In this document: positions 1-8,323 of the stretch, piece by piece
Layout of the letters: each line of letters starts with the position of its first letter
Position numbering within the stretch: the first letter of the stretch is position 1
Origin: Dryocola clanedunensis subsp. sulfonylureivorans
GTDB taxonomy: Bacteria; Pseudomonadota; Gammaproteobacteria; Enterobacterales; Enterobacteriaceae
DNA: 64,000 nucleotides
Direction of reading: 5' to 3'
NCBI RefSeq assembly: GCF_016756775.1
Contig: NZ_JAERMU010000021.1
Span: 1 to 64,000 of the forward strand
Notes under the pieces: model-generated
The model's input: the letters and a program-made list of their open reading frames with translations, nothing else
What the model was told of the DNA's origin: nothing
The model's database searches: none
Made by a program: the position numbers and the translations under genes

Positions 1-111
1 AGAGTGAACATATTTTGTCTCCTTTCACCTGAGCCAACACGTCATTCCAGCCTTGTACATACGAAGTCAGAGCTTCTGGTTACCGTTCGGATTTTGAGTG
101 ACGTGAAAGGT

Positions 112-209
112 GAAACGGAGGGCTTAAGCTACGAAGAAAGATCGGCGTCTTCAGGGCGGATACAAGCTTCCTCCGTTTCGTGTAACCGGTAGCTAACCAG
201 CTACCGGTT
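112..209. other. Structured DNA/RNA candidate: nested inverted repeats
   Basis: GAAACGGAGG at 112-121 is the exact reverse complement of CCTCCGTTTC at 170-179, enclosing a shorter GAAGA/TCTTC pair. It is followed by an 11-bp perfect stem (184-194 with 199-209) with a four-base AACC loop. In addition CCTTTCAC at 21-28 can pair with 103-110, and TTTCACC at 23-29 with 109-115, which would compete with the 112-121 arm. There is no T-tract after the last stem, so it is not a standard terminator on the plus strand. Its role is unknown. Confidence 0.45.
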
Positions 210-220
210 CAAGATACAAG

Positions 221-247
221 GGCGGATAAGCGAATGCGTCATCCGCC
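221..247. repeat. REP-like palindrome
   Basis: GGCGGAT at 221-227 pairs with ATCCGCC at 241-247 around an AAGCG...GCGTC-type centre, the usual pattern of enterobacterial REP units. Similar units occur at 2323-2350, 13109-13179 and 40592-40618 in this window. Confidence 0.6.
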
Positions 248-251
248 AGCT

Positions 252-280
252 TTGACAACTGTAGCCAATGTCACAATATT
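252..280 (+). promoter_or_regulatory. Candidate sigma-70 promoter of sstT
   Basis: A perfect -35 hexamer TTGACA at 252-257 is followed after 17 bases by AATATT at 275-280, a 4/6 match to the -10 consensus. It would give a leader of roughly 165 bases before the sstT start. Only sequence resemblance supports it. Confidence 0.45.
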
Positions 281-432
281 GTTACGTAGTGGTTATAAAA
301 CCTGGATAACCGCTAACTATTTAGTGATTAACTCTTCCTGACCCGCCACTTTTCCTTATACTCGACCAGGCAAACATACTTGATTACATCCGATCATTCA
401 GGCGCCTCAGAGCGCAGATTCAGGATTGGACG

Positions 433-449
433 ACACACAACAGGAAGGT
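433..449 (+). promoter_or_regulatory. Candidate GcvB target site overlapping the sstT Shine-Dalgarno
   Basis: ACACACAACA at 433-442 runs straight into the Shine-Dalgarno AGGAAGG (442-448). CA-rich ACAACA-type sequences next to the ribosome binding site are what the GU-rich R1 seed of the small RNA GcvB recognises, and sstT is an established GcvB target in E. coli. The gcvB gene itself is not in this window. Confidence 0.6.
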
Positions 450-454
450 AAGAC

Positions 455-1699
455 ATGGCAACACAATCTCCAGGACTTCTCTCGCGCCTGGCGCACGGTA
501 GTCTGGTTAAGCAAATTCTCGTTGGCCTGGTGCTGGGTATCGCACTGGCGATGGTGTCAAAAGACGCCGCTATCGCCACCGGTTTATTAGGTACGCTGTT
601 CGTTGGTGCGCTGAAAGCCGTAGCGCCAGTTCTGGTGCTGATGCTGGTGATGGCGTCCATTGCTAACCACCAGCACGGACAAAAAACCAGTATTCGCCCT
701 ATATTGTTCCTTTATCTGCTGGGGACGTTCTCCGCTGCGTTAACCGCCGTTGTTGTCAGTTTCCTTTTCCCTTCCACGCTGCATCTGACCACCGGGGCGA
801 CCGATATCGTGCCGCCGTCAGGGATTGTGGAAGTTCTGCGCGGCCTGCTGATGAGCATGGTTTCCAATCCCATTGATGCACTGCTGAATGCTAACTATAT
901 CGGTATTCTGGTGTGGGCCGTGGGCCTGGGCTTTGCATTACGTCACGGTAACGAAACGACTAAAAACCTGGTGACCGATGTTTCCAACGCGGTGACGTTC
1001 CTGGTGAAAGTGGTGATTCGTTTTGCGCCGATTGGTATTTTCGGCCTCGTTGCCTCCACGCTTGCCACGACGGGTTTCGCAACGCTGTGGAGCTACGCGC
1101 ATCTGCTGCTGGTGCTGATTGGCTGTATGCTGGGCGTGGCGCTTATCGTCAATCCGCTGCTGGTCTGGTACAAAATCCGCCGCAACCCGTATCCGCTGGT
1201 ATTGACGTGCCTGCGTGAGAGCGGCGTTTACGCCTTCTTCACCCGCAGCTCAGCGGCGAACATTCCGGTGAATATGAGCCTCTGCGAGAAGCTGAACCTG
1301 GATCGTGATACCTATTCCGTGTCGATTCCGCTGGGTGCAACTATCAACATGGCCGGTGCGGCTATTACTGTTACCGTGCTGACCCTTGCTGCGGTTCATA
1401 CGCTGGGCGTGGCGGTAGATTTGCCGACGGCATTGTTGTTAAGCGTAGTGGCTGCGGTTTGCGCCTGCGGTGCGTCCGGCGTGGCGGGTGGTTCACTGTT
1501 GCTGATCCCGCTGGCGTGCGGCATGTTTGGTATTCCGAATGAGATCGCCATGCAGGTGGTCGCGGTTGGCTTTATTATTGGCGTACTGCAGGATTCTGCC
1601 GAAACGGCGCTGAACTCTTCGACGGACGTGCTGTTCACTGCGGCGGCCTGTCAGGCCGAAGACGCACGTCTGGCAAATAAAGACCCTCTGCGCGGTTAA
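455..1699 (+). CDS. sstT: Serine/threonine:Na+ symporter SstT
   Basis: 414 residues, the same length as E. coli SstT, a sodium-driven importer of serine and threonine in the inner membrane and a member of the dicarboxylate/amino acid:cation symporter (DAACS) family. The protein is hydrophobic along its length. The first re-entrant loop motif ([13 protein letters not shown], about residue 265) and the unwound-helix region ([13 protein letters not shown]) that bind substrate and sodium are both present. The ATG at 455 is preceded by AGGAAGG at the usual distance. It stands alone: an rho-independent terminator follows at once, and ygjV converges from the other strand. Post-transcriptional repression by GcvB is likely from the leader. 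Confidence 0.97.
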   Translation: MATQSPGLLSRLAHGSLVKQILVGLVLGIALAMVSKDAAIATGLLGTLFVGALKAVAPVLVLMLVMASIANHQHGQKTSIRPILFLYLLGTFSAALTAVVVSFLFPSTLHLTTGATDIVPPSGIVEVLRGLLMSMVSNPIDALLNANYIGILVWAVGLGFALRHGNETTKNLVTDVSNAVTFLVKVVIRFAPIGIFGLVASTLATTGFATLWSYAHLLLVLIGCMLGVALIVNPLLVWYKIRRNPYPLVLTCLRESGVYAFFTRSSAANIPVNMSLCEKLNLDRDTYSVSIPLGATINMAGAAITVTVLTLAAVHTLGVAVDLPTALLLSVVAAVCACGASGVAGGSLLLIPLACGMFGIPNEIAMQVVAVGFIIGVLQDSAETALNSSTDVLFTAAACQAEDARLANKDPLRG

Positions 1700-1709
1700 C
1701 TCTTCTCCT

Positions 1710-1735
1710 CCCCGTCGGCAACGGCGGGGATTTTA
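1710..1735. terminator. Bidirectional terminator between sstT and ygjV
   Basis: An 8-bp GC-rich stem (1710-1717 with 1722-1729, one G-T pair) with GCAA loop is followed by ATTTTA on the plus strand. It lies between two convergent genes and overlaps neither stop codon by more than a few bases. Confidence 0.75.
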
Positions 1736-2275
1736 CTCCTGCTCCTGCACTTTCTTCTCGACAAGGAACGGGTCAATCCCCCGCTTCTGCATCCGCCAGA
1801 ACCTAATAATATTCAGCCCGTTCATGATCAGAAAACTGCCCTCAATGAGCGTGCCGCCGATCGATCCCAGCCAGAAGTTATGCGTCACCCAGCACGCCGT
1901 GGAACACCACATGACGCAGCGCGTGGTAAGCCCCTTGCAGCGGAACAGCGCCCAGGTACTGGCAACGGTGCCGACAATCGGCAGCAGCTCCATCAGATGG
2001 GTGAACTTCGCAAGCCCGAGGCCCAGCGTCAGCGCGATAAACAGGGACATGACCCACACGCTGCGGGTTCGCAGCGAGATAACGGTGCGCACGGCGTTGA
2101 GTTCGGCGCTGAAGCCCGCCGGGGTAGCGCCCATAAGAAAGAAATGCAGCCCGATGATGGCGCTGTAGCCTGCCAGCTGAAGCTTGAAGCGCCGCTCGTC
2201 GCGGTTGATGAACGTCGTGATGCCGACGGCAAAGGCGAGTACGCCCACGCCCTGGGCGATCCAATACGCGGTCAT
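1733..2275 (-). CDS. ygjV: YgjV family inner membrane protein
   Basis: 180 residues (E. coli YgjV is about 183). It is a polytopic membrane protein of unknown function with about five to six hydrophobic segments, beginning with WIAQGVGVLAFAVG at the N-terminus; a basic, charged tail (FWRMQKRGIDPFLVEKK) follows the last one. The conserved start of the family, a helix followed by the INRDERRFKLQL loop, is intact. It is separated from uxaA by a REP-like unit, so it is probably not co-transcribed with the hexuronate genes although it lies on the same strand. Function is not known. Confidence 0.85.
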   Translation of the reverse strand: MTAYWIAQGVGVLAFAVGITTFINRDERRFKLQLAGYSAIIGLHFFLMGATPAGFSAELNAVRTVISLRTRSVWVMSLFIALTLGLGLAKFTHLMELLPIVGTVASTWALFRCKGLTTRCVMWCSTACWVTHNFWLGSIGGTLIEGSFLIMNGLNIIRFWRMQKRGIDPFLVEKKVQEQE

Positions 2276-2322
2276 GTTCTGTCCTTGCCAGCCTCCGGCT
2301 GTGTCTGGTACGCCTCTACGTA

Positions 2323-2350
2323 GGGGGGATAAGCAGCAGCGTCATCCACC
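2323..2350. repeat. REP-like palindrome between uxaA and ygjV
   Basis: GGGGGATAAGC and GCGTCATCCACC flank a short centre, matching the GGATAAGC...GCGTCATCC pattern of the other REP-like units in the window. It sits in the 114-base gap between the two genes. Confidence 0.5.
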
Positions 2351-2389
2351 AAAAAATCGACGGGCGACGCGCTGCTTTCCAGCCCGGAG

Positions 2390-3877
2390 TTACAAAGTTA
2401 CTCCGCTTTTAAAGATAGCAAGTTCACGGAAGTCGTTGCGTTCATTGCAGGTTTTTTTGCCGTTGGCGATGTCAACGATACGGTCGATGAACTGATTAAG
2501 CAGCGTCGGCATGTCGCTGCCGTGCAGCAGTTCACCCGCGTCAAAATCAATCCAGTGCGGTTTTTTCGCCGCCAGCTCGCTGTTAGTGGCGATTTTCACG
2601 GTTGGCACAAAGCCGCCGTACGGCGTGCCGCGACCAGTGCTGAATAACACCATATGGCACCCTGCTCCGGCCAGCGCGCTGGTCGCGACGGCATCATTGC
2701 CCGGCGCGCTCAGCAGGTTCAGCCCCGGCGTTTTCAGCCGTTCACCGTAGCGCAGTACGTCCACCACTTCGCTCTCGCCCGCCTTTTGGGTGCAGCCGAG
2801 GGATTTCTCTTCAAGCGTGGTGATGCCGCCAGCTTTGTTACCCGGCGACGGGTTTTCGTAAATCGGCTGGTTGTGGGCAATAAAGTACTGCTTGAAATCG
2901 TTAACCATGGCGACGGTTTTGTCGAACGTTGCTTCGTCGCGGCAGTGGCTCATCAGGATGCGTTCGGCACCGAACATTTCCGGCACTTCCGTCAGCACCG
3001 TGGTGCCGCCGTTCGCCACCATGTAGTCAGAGAAACGCCCGAGCATTGGGTTGGCGGTGATACCGGACAGGCCGTCAGAGCCGCCGCACTCCAGACCGAA
3101 CTTCAGTTCGCTGAGCCTGCCCGCTTCGCGCCTGTCGTGGCGCATGGTTTCGTACAGCGCCTGCAACTGCTCAAGGCCTGCTTCCACCTCATCGTCCTGC
3201 TGCTGGCAGATCATAAAGCGCACGCGTTCGGGATCGTATTCACCCAGCGTTTCGCGGAAGGCGTTCACCTGATTGTTTTCACAGCCCAGACCAATCACCA
3301 GCACCGCGCCCGCGTTCGGGTGATGCACCATGTTTTGCAGCATGGTGCGGGTGTTGATGTGGTCTTCCCCCAGCTGCGAACAGCCAAACGGATGGCTGAA
3401 AAGGAACACACCGTCGATATCTTCCGCGTCGTTGTTCTGCTTCAGGAAGCGATTCTGGATCTGCCGCGCAATCCCGTTAACGCAGCCGACAGTGGGCAGG
3501 ATCCACAGCTCGTTGCGCACCCCGACCGTCCCATTGGCGCGGCGGTAGATGTTCACTTCACGATCGGCGGCCTGCTCCGCAAGTTCCAGCACGTCAGGCT
3601 GATAGCGATATTCATCCAGATCGCTGAGGTTGGTGCGCGCATTGTGCGAGTGAATATGTTCACCTGCTTCAATGGGCGCCAGCGCATGACCAATCGGCAG
3701 GCCATATTTAATCACGTTGTCGCCCTGGGCTATGGCCCCCAGCGCAAACTTATGGCCGCGAACGACCGGCTGGCGCAGGGTAATTTCTGCGCCTTCAACG
3801 GCAATCACTTCACCTTCAGCCAGGTCCACTAGCGCGACGGCGACGTTGTCCTGCGCATGGATCTTGATGTATTGCAT
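2390..3877 (-). CDS. uxaA: Altronate dehydratase UxaA
   Basis: 495 residues, the length of E. coli UxaA. It removes water from D-altronate to give 2-keto-3-deoxygluconate in galacturonate breakdown; the family needs Fe2+. An N-terminal SAF domain (about residues 1-75) precedes the large D-galactarate dehydratase/altronate hydrolase domain, with the GVFLFSHPFGCSQ and FGLECGGSDGLSG motifs visible. It follows uxaC by 17 bases on the same strand, so uxaCA is one transcript. The next enzyme-like gene of the K-12 regulon, uxaB, is not here, as expected because it is elsewhere in K-12 too. Confidence 0.97.
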   Translation of the reverse strand: MQYIKIHAQDNVAVALVDLAEGEVIAVEGAEITLRQPVVRGHKFALGAIAQGDNVIKYGLPIGHALAPIEAGEHIHSHNARTNLSDLDEYRYQPDVLELAEQAADREVNIYRRANGTVGVRNELWILPTVGCVNGIARQIQNRFLKQNNDAEDIDGVFLFSHPFGCSQLGEDHINTRTMLQNMVHHPNAGAVLVIGLGCENNQVNAFRETLGEYDPERVRFMICQQQDDEVEAGLEQLQALYETMRHDRREAGRLSELKFGLECGGSDGLSGITANPMLGRFSDYMVANGGTTVLTEVPEMFGAERILMSHCRDEATFDKTVAMVNDFKQYFIAHNQPIYENPSPGNKAGGITTLEEKSLGCTQKAGESEVVDVLRYGERLKTPGLNLLSAPGNDAVATSALAGAGCHMVLFSTGRGTPYGGFVPTVKIATNSELAAKKPHWIDFDAGELLHGSDMPTLLNQFIDRIVDIANGKKTCNERNDFRELAIFKSGVTL

Positions 3878-3894
3878 ATCAGCCTCGGTCCCGA

Positions 3895-5304
3895 CTAGTT
3901 CAGTTCAATGCCGAAGTAGTCTTTAGCATTGTTAAAGCAGATGTTTTTCACCATGCCGCCCAGCAGCTGGATATCCGCCGGTGCCTCACCCGCCGCAACC
4001 CAACGGCCAATCATCTGGCACAGAATGCGACGGAAGTATTCATGACGGGTGTAAGACAGGAAGCTGCGGCTGTCGGTGAGCATGCCGACAAAGCGGCTCA
4101 GCAGGCCGAGCTGCGCGAGCTGGGTCATCTGGCGCTCCATGCCGTCTTTCTGATCGTTAAACCACCAGCCGGAGCCAAACTGCATTTTGCCCGGCATCCC
4201 TTCACCCTGGAAGTTACCGACCATGGTGCCGATCACTTCGTTATCGCGCGGGTTCAGGCAGTAGAGGATGGTTTTTGGCAGCTCGTTGTTTTCGTTCTGC
4301 TTGCTCAGCAGGCGGGAAAGCTCCATCGCCAGCGGACGGTCGTTGATGGAGTCGAAGCCCACGTCCGCGCCCAGCAGTTTGAACTGGCGCTGATTGTTAT
4401 TACGCAGCGCGCCAATATGGTATTGCTGCACCCAGCCGCGGCGGCTGTACTGTGAGCCGAGCCAGACCAGAACGGCGGTTTTGAACTGGGCCACTTCGTG
4501 CTCGCTCAGCTCGTTGCCCGCCAGGCGGCTTGCCAGAATTCCGTCCAGCGTCGCTTCGTCCGCTTCGGCGAACATCACAACGTCTAACGCGTGATCCGAC
4601 ACCTTACAGCCGTGGGCGGCAAAGTGATCCAGACGTTTGTTCAGCGCCGTCAGCAGATCGCCGAAGCGACGAATATCAGTATCAGAAACCTCCGCCAGCC
4701 TGTTCATGTACTCCGCAAAGGTTGGCAGCTCAATGTTGAAGGCTTTGTCCGGACGCCAGCTTGGCAGCACTTTCACGTCGAAGCCGTCGTCGGCAATCTG
4801 ACGGTGATAGCGCAGGTCGTCAACGGGATCGTCGGTGGTGCCTGCCATTTTGACGTTCATCTGCTTCATGATGCCGCGCGCGCTGAACTCATCCTGCGCC
4901 AGCAGTTCATTGCATTCGTTCCAGATTTCGTCAGCGGTTGAAGGTGATAGCAGTTTACCGGTAACGCCGAACGGGCGGCGCAGCTCAAGGTGGGTCCAGT
5001 GGTAAAGCGGGTTGCCGATACAGTGCGGTACGGTGGCAGCCCAGGCGTCAAACTTTTCACGGTCGCTGGCATCGCCGGTACACAAGCGTTCTGCCACACC
5101 GTTGGTCCGCATCGCGCGCCACTTGTAGTGATCGCCTTTCAGCCAGATGTCATACAGGTTTTTAAAGCGGTAGTCGTCGGCAACCTGCTGCGGCGGAAGG
5201 TGGCAGTGGTAGTCAAAAATCGGCTCATCTTTCGCATAGTCGTGATACAGGCGGCGGGCAAATTCTGTATCGAGAAGAAAATCGTCAGTCATAAACGGGG
5301 TCAT
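3895..5304 (-). CDS. uxaC: Glucuronate (uronate) isomerase UxaC
   Basis: 469 residues (E. coli 470). It isomerises D-galacturonate to D-tagaturonate and D-glucuronate to D-fructuronate, the first cytoplasmic step of hexuronate use. It belongs to the amidohydrolase superfamily; the N-terminal metal-binding HxH motif is seen as FDYHCHLPP with H33 and H35. The sequence is close to the E. coli enzyme throughout, including the C-terminal [16 protein letters not shown] region. It is the first gene of uxaCA, divergent from exuT, with a candidate ExuR box (5356-5373) just upstream. Confidence 0.97.
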   Translation of the reverse strand: MTPFMTDDFLLDTEFARRLYHDYAKDEPIFDYHCHLPPQQVADDYRFKNLYDIWLKGDHYKWRAMRTNGVAERLCTGDASDREKFDAWAATVPHCIGNPLYHWTHLELRRPFGVTGKLLSPSTADEIWNECNELLAQDEFSARGIMKQMNVKMAGTTDDPVDDLRYHRQIADDGFDVKVLPSWRPDKAFNIELPTFAEYMNRLAEVSDTDIRRFGDLLTALNKRLDHFAAHGCKVSDHALDVVMFAEADEATLDGILASRLAGNELSEHEVAQFKTAVLVWLGSQYSRRGWVQQYHIGALRNNNQRQFKLLGADVGFDSINDRPLAMELSRLLSKQNENNELPKTILYCLNPRDNEVIGTMVGNFQGEGMPGKMQFGSGWWFNDQKDGMERQMTQLAQLGLLSRFVGMLTDSRSFLSYTRHEYFRRILCQMIGRWVAAGEAPADIQLLGGMVKNICFNNAKDYFGIELN

Positions 5305-5355
5305 GTAAGGATTCCTCTGTACATAGCATTTCGATGCTTACGCATAATGAAGACA

Positions 5356-5373
5356 AAGTTATCACACCAATTT
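5356..5373 (-). promoter_or_regulatory. Candidate ExuR operator of uxaCA
   Basis: On the minus strand the site reads AAATTGGTGTGATAACTT, resembling the AT-rich palindromic TTGGTATA-type box of the ExuR/UxuR GntR-family regulators. It lies about 52 bases upstream of the uxaC start, over the expected promoter. In E. coli ExuR represses this operon until galacturonate or tagaturonate-type inducers appear. Confidence 0.55.
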
Positions 5374-5515
5374 AGATGAGCGGAGCAGATTTTTGCGGGA
5401 GCCATCACAAAACCCGTACTTTTTTTGCGAATACTCTGGCTAAAAACAGCCCAAAACCCGCGTCATTACTGGCTACAAAGCCGCTCCCACTCTGAAATGG
5501 CCCAAAAAACCCTTT

Positions 5516-5531
5516 TGTGATGTCACTCAAC
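5516..5531 (+). promoter_or_regulatory. Candidate CRP site
   Basis: TGTGA (5516-5520), six bases, then TCAAC: a perfect left half and a weaker right half of the TGTGA-N6-TCACA consensus. Hexuronate genes are catabolite-controlled in E. coli, which fits the position between uxaC and exuT. Confidence 0.4.
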
Positions 5532-5536
5532 TTTTA

Positions 5537-5555
5537 AAGCTGTATGACAAGTTAT
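5537..5555 (+). promoter_or_regulatory. Candidate ExuR operator of exuT
   Basis: AAGCTGTATGACAAGTTAT is similar to the candidate box upstream of exuR (7170-7187), sharing the TG.TAT.ACA core. Position, about 230 bases before the exuT ATG, suits an exuT promoter with a long leader. Confidence 0.45.
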
Positions 5556-5787
5556 CTTGCTGCCCTCGCAATACCTCTTAACACGGAAAGATTCAGACGC
5601 TGGCATGACAAGCCGCGCACAGGGTAAGGAGACCTGGTTTGCCGAAGGCACATTTTAATTTATGGCAAGGTACGGGTCTTATCGGGTTATACCCCCGGCA
5701 AGTCCCCCTTTAAAAAGACTCACGTCAAGGCACGAGCCTGACGTCAGCCGCGTTCGCGGGGCTGCAAAAGACGGGATGAAGTTTGAA

Positions 5788-7089
5788 ATGCGAAAGATTA
5801 AAGGCTTGCGCTGGTACATGATAGCCCTGGTCACCATGGGCACCGTGCTGGGTTATCTTACTCGTAACACCGTGGCCGCCGCCGCACCGACGCTGATGCA
5901 AGAACTGCATATTTCGACACAGCAATACTCCTATATTATCGCCGCTTATTCAGCGTGTTACACGGTGATGCAGCCGGTCGCTGGTTACGTTCTCGATATC
6001 CTCGGCACTAAGATTGGTTACGCCTTCTTCGCCATCGCCTGGGCAATTTTCTGTGGCGCGACTGCGCTTGCAGGAAGCTGGGGCGGTCTGGCCGTCGCTC
6101 GTGGTGCGGTCGGTGCTGCGGAAGCGGCCATGATCCCTGCGGGCCTGAAAGCCAGCAGCGAATGGTTCCCGGCGAAAGAGCGCTCTGTCGCCGTGGGTTG
6201 GTTTAACGTGGGCTCTTCCATTGGAGCAATGGTCGCACCGCCGCTGGTCGTCTGGGCTATCCTGATGCACAGCTGGCAGATGGCGTTTATTATCTCCGGC
6301 GTGTTGAGCTTCGCCTGGGCCATGGCGTGGCTGATGTTCTATAAGCACCCACGCGATCAGAAGAAGCTGACGGAAGAGGAGCGTGAATACATCATTGGCG
6401 GCCAGGAAGCCCACCACCAGACCAACAACAGCAAAAAGATGTCGGCCTGGCAGATTATCCAGAACCGTCAGTTCTGGGGCATCGCCCTGCCACGCTTCCT
6501 GGCTGAGCCAGCATGGGGGACGTTTAACGCCTGGATCCCATTGTTTATGTTCAAGGTGTATGGCTTTGATTTAAAACATATTGCCATGTTCGCCTGGATG
6601 CCAATGCTGTTTGCCGATCTTGGCTGCGTGCTTGGCGGCTACCTGCCACCGCTGTTCCAGCGCTGGTTTGGCGTGAACCTGATTGTTTCACGCAAAATGG
6701 TTGTGACCATGGGCGCGGTCCTGATGATTGGACCAGGGACCATCGGTCTGTTTACCAGCCCTTATGCGGCAATCGCTTTGCTGTGCGTCGGTGGTTTTGC
6801 CCACCAGGCGCTGTCCGGGGCGCTGATTACCCTCTCTTCCGACGTGTTCGGACGTAACGAAGTGGCTACTGCTAACGGCCTGACCGGGATGGCAGCATGG
6901 ACGGCCAGTACGCTGTTCGCCCTGGTTGTTGGTGCGCTGGCCGATACCATGGGATTCAGCCCGCTGTTTGCTGCCCTTGCCGTGTTCGATCTGCTGGGCG
7001 CGTTGGTTATCTGGACGGTGCTTAAGAATCAGCCGATTAGCGAGCTGCAGTCGCCATCAAAAACGGGGCCAACCGTTACTCAGTCGTGA
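5788..7089 (+). CDS. exuT: Hexuronate transporter ExuT (MFS)
   Basis: 433 residues. It is a proton symporter for galacturonate and glucuronate in the inner membrane, of the anion:cation symporter branch of the major facilitator superfamily. About 12 membrane helices are predictable; the YVLDILGTKIGY loop between helices 2 and 3 and the ARGAVGAAEAAMIPAG segment are typical. I chose the ATG at 5788 because homology to ExuT begins exactly there (MRKIKGLRWYM); an in-frame ATG at 5776 adds four residues, and a frame open from 5662 adds 42 unmatched residues. A strong terminator follows the stop, separating it from exuR. Confidence 0.95.
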   Translation: MRKIKGLRWYMIALVTMGTVLGYLTRNTVAAAAPTLMQELHISTQQYSYIIAAYSACYTVMQPVAGYVLDILGTKIGYAFFAIAWAIFCGATALAGSWGGLAVARGAVGAAEAAMIPAGLKASSEWFPAKERSVAVGWFNVGSSIGAMVAPPLVVWAILMHSWQMAFIISGVLSFAWAMAWLMFYKHPRDQKKLTEEEREYIIGGQEAHHQTNNSKKMSAWQIIQNRQFWGIALPRFLAEPAWGTFNAWIPLFMFKVYGFDLKHIAMFAWMPMLFADLGCVLGGYLPPLFQRWFGVNLIVSRKMVVTMGAVLMIGPGTIGLFTSPYAAIALLCVGGFAHQALSGALITLSSDVFGRNEVATANGLTGMAAWTASTLFALVVGALADTMGFSPLFAALAVFDLLGALVIWTVLKNQPISELQSPSKTGPTVTQS

Positions 7090-7107
7090 TTGTTGAGCGT
7101 TCTCTCA

Positions 7108-7136
7108 AAAGCCGCCGAAAGGCGGCTTTCGCATTT
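7108..7136 (+). terminator. Rho-independent terminator of exuT
   Basis: A 9-bp perfect stem AAAGCCGCC/GGCGGCTTT (7108-7116 with 7121-7129) with a GAAA tetraloop is followed by CGCATTTTT. Confidence 0.85.
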
Positions 7137-7169
7137 TTGAGCACAGGGACAAAGTAGAGCGAATATCAG

Positions 7170-7187
7170 AAAAGTGGTATAACAGAT
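7170..7187 (+). promoter_or_regulatory. Candidate ExuR operator of exuR
   Basis: AAAAGTGGTATAACAGAT lies 32 bases before the exuR start and resembles the ExuR/UxuR box. It would allow autoregulation, as reported for exuR in E. coli. Confidence 0.5.
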
Positions 7188-7219
7188 CATGTCACTTGCC
7201 GTATCCCCCGGAGCCTTAA

Positions 7220-7996
7220 ATGGAAGTCATGGAACCCCGTCGCCTGTATCAGCAGCTGGCCGCTGAGTTAAAACATCGTATTGAAAGCGGCGTCTATCAC
7301 GTGGGTGAAAAACTGCCCGCTGAGCGCTTTATTGCTGAAGAGAAAAATGTCAGCCGCACGGTGGTGCGCGAAGCGATAATCATGCTGGAAGTAGAAGGCT
7401 ACGTGGAGGTTCGTAAAGGTTCGGGCATTCATGTCATTTCCAGCCAGGCGAAACATACCCATATCCCTGATGAACGTTTTGAGTTCGCAAGCTTTGGGCC
7501 TTTTGAGCTTTTACAGGCGCGCCAGCTTATCGAAAGCAATATTGCCGAGTTTGCCGCCACCCAGGTGACCAAGCAGGATATTGTGAAGCTGATGGAAATT
7601 CAGGAGATGGCACGTAAGGAGATGAGCTTCCGGGATTCCGAGTGGGATTTGCACTTCCATACTCAGGTTGCTCTGGCGACGCAGAACAGCGCGCTGGCGG
7701 CAATTGTTGAAAAAATGTGGAGCCAGCGTATTCATAATCCGTACTGGCAAAAACTTCACGAGCACATTGATATGCGCACGGTGGATAACTGGTGTGATGA
7801 CCACGACAATATTCTCAAGGCTCTGATCCGCAAAGATCCACACGGGGCAAAGCTCGCCATGTGGCAACACCTTGAGAACACCAAGCAGATGCTGTTTAAC
7901 GCCACCAGCGACGATTTCGAATTTAACGCCGATCGCTATCTGTTTGCAGAAAACCCGGTGGTTCACCTGGAAACGTCATCAAGCAGTCAAAAATAG
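7220..7996 (+). CDS. exuR: Hexuronate regulon repressor ExuR (GntR family)
   Basis: 258 residues, equal to E. coli ExuR. An N-terminal GntR winged helix (about residues 10-75, with [23 protein letters not shown] as helix-turn-helix region) is joined to a C-terminal FCD ligand-binding domain in which conserved polar residues (DxxxH and HDNILKAL) should hold a metal and the uronate effector. It represses uxaCA, exuT and its own gene; candidate operators are present in front of all three. It is preceded by the exuT terminator and has its own promoter region. Confidence 0.97.
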   Translation: MEVMEPRRLYQQLAAELKHRIESGVYHVGEKLPAERFIAEEKNVSRTVVREAIIMLEVEGYVEVRKGSGIHVISSQAKHTHIPDERFEFASFGPFELLQARQLIESNIAEFAATQVTKQDIVKLMEIQEMARKEMSFRDSEWDLHFHTQVALATQNSALAAIVEKMWSQRIHNPYWQKLHEHIDMRTVDNWCDDHDNILKALIRKDPHGAKLAMWQHLENTKQMLFNATSDDFEFNADRYLFAENPVVHLETSSSSQK

Positions 7997-8323
7997 TCAT
8001 TTCTGCCCGCGGGGGTAAGCAAACCAACCAATAGTGTCAGCGTTTGTAAATACCCTCGCCAGCCCCCTCCCCGGTAAGCAAAATCAACCCTCAACAAAGT
8101 ACAAATTCTCTGACGCTTTACCCGCGGCTTTGTTACAATTAGATGCAATTTCATAGCCTCTGAAGAGCTTTGTCTTCCAGCGTCTTATTCGTACACACAA
8201 GGAGTGGTGACGCAAGACCTGTCCGGGCTATGTGCAAGCGGTTAAATAAAACTAACTCCAGTGCCGCTTTATAGCTGACCCGATTCATACCGGCGACCTT
8301 AATCGATGTGCCAGGAACACTGA
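7997..8323. other. yqjA upstream region
   Basis: 327 bases without a gene. It contains a plausible sigma-70 promoter (TACAAT at 8134-8139) followed by a leader of about 180 bases. Two GTAAA/GTAAG-type words (8047-8051 and 8072-8076) might be remnants of a CpxR site, but the spacing does not fit the GTAAA-N5-GTAAA consensus, so I do not call one. I see no exuR terminator with a T-tract. Confidence 0.5.
8110..8139 (+). promoter_or_regulatory. Candidate promoter of yqjA-mzrA
   Basis: -10 hexamer TACAAT (8134-8139, 5/6) with CTGACG (8110-8115) 18 bases upstream as a weak -35. Confidence 0.4.

Larger units (their letters stand above)
1..454. other. Non-coding region upstream of sstT with several inverted repeats
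   Basis: No convincing gene lies here; the only open frame (about 62 codons from position 4) resembles nothing I know and has no clear ribosome binding site. The stretch holds a 10-bp inverted repeat (112-121 with 170-179), a perfect 11-bp hairpin (184-209), a REP-like palindrome (221-247), a candidate sstT promoter (252-280) and the sstT leader. In K-12 the gene upstream of sstT is alx; its coding end is not visible here, so it would lie left of the window if present. Confidence 0.6.
5305..5787. other. Divergent uxaC-exuT control region
   Basis: 483 bases with no gene. It contains candidate ExuR operators near uxaC (5356-5373) and near the middle (5537-5555), and a candidate CRP site (5516-5531). 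A frame open from 5662 into exuT has no homology before the ATG at 5788 and is treated as leader. Confidence 0.7.

Noticed and set aside
4-192. Open frame of 62 codons at the left edge
   Set aside because: No homology that I recognise, no ribosome binding site, and it runs through the inverted repeats; more likely non-coding.
1-210. Idea that this is the pH/manganese-responsive (yybP-ykoY) leader of alx
   Set aside because: The conserved riboswitch core is not seen and alx does not follow; sstT is the next gene.
2654-3832. Long plus-strand open frame of 392 codons opposite uxaA
   Set aside because: It is a shadow of the GC-rich uxaA coding strand, with low-complexity His/Arg/Phe-rich translation and no family match.
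5662-5787. N-terminal extension of ExuT by 42 residues
   Set aside because: No homology before MRKIKGL and no ribosome binding site at 5662.
8047-8130. CpxR box upstream of yqjA
   Set aside because: GTAAA-like words exist but not at the GTAAA-N5-GTAAA spacing.
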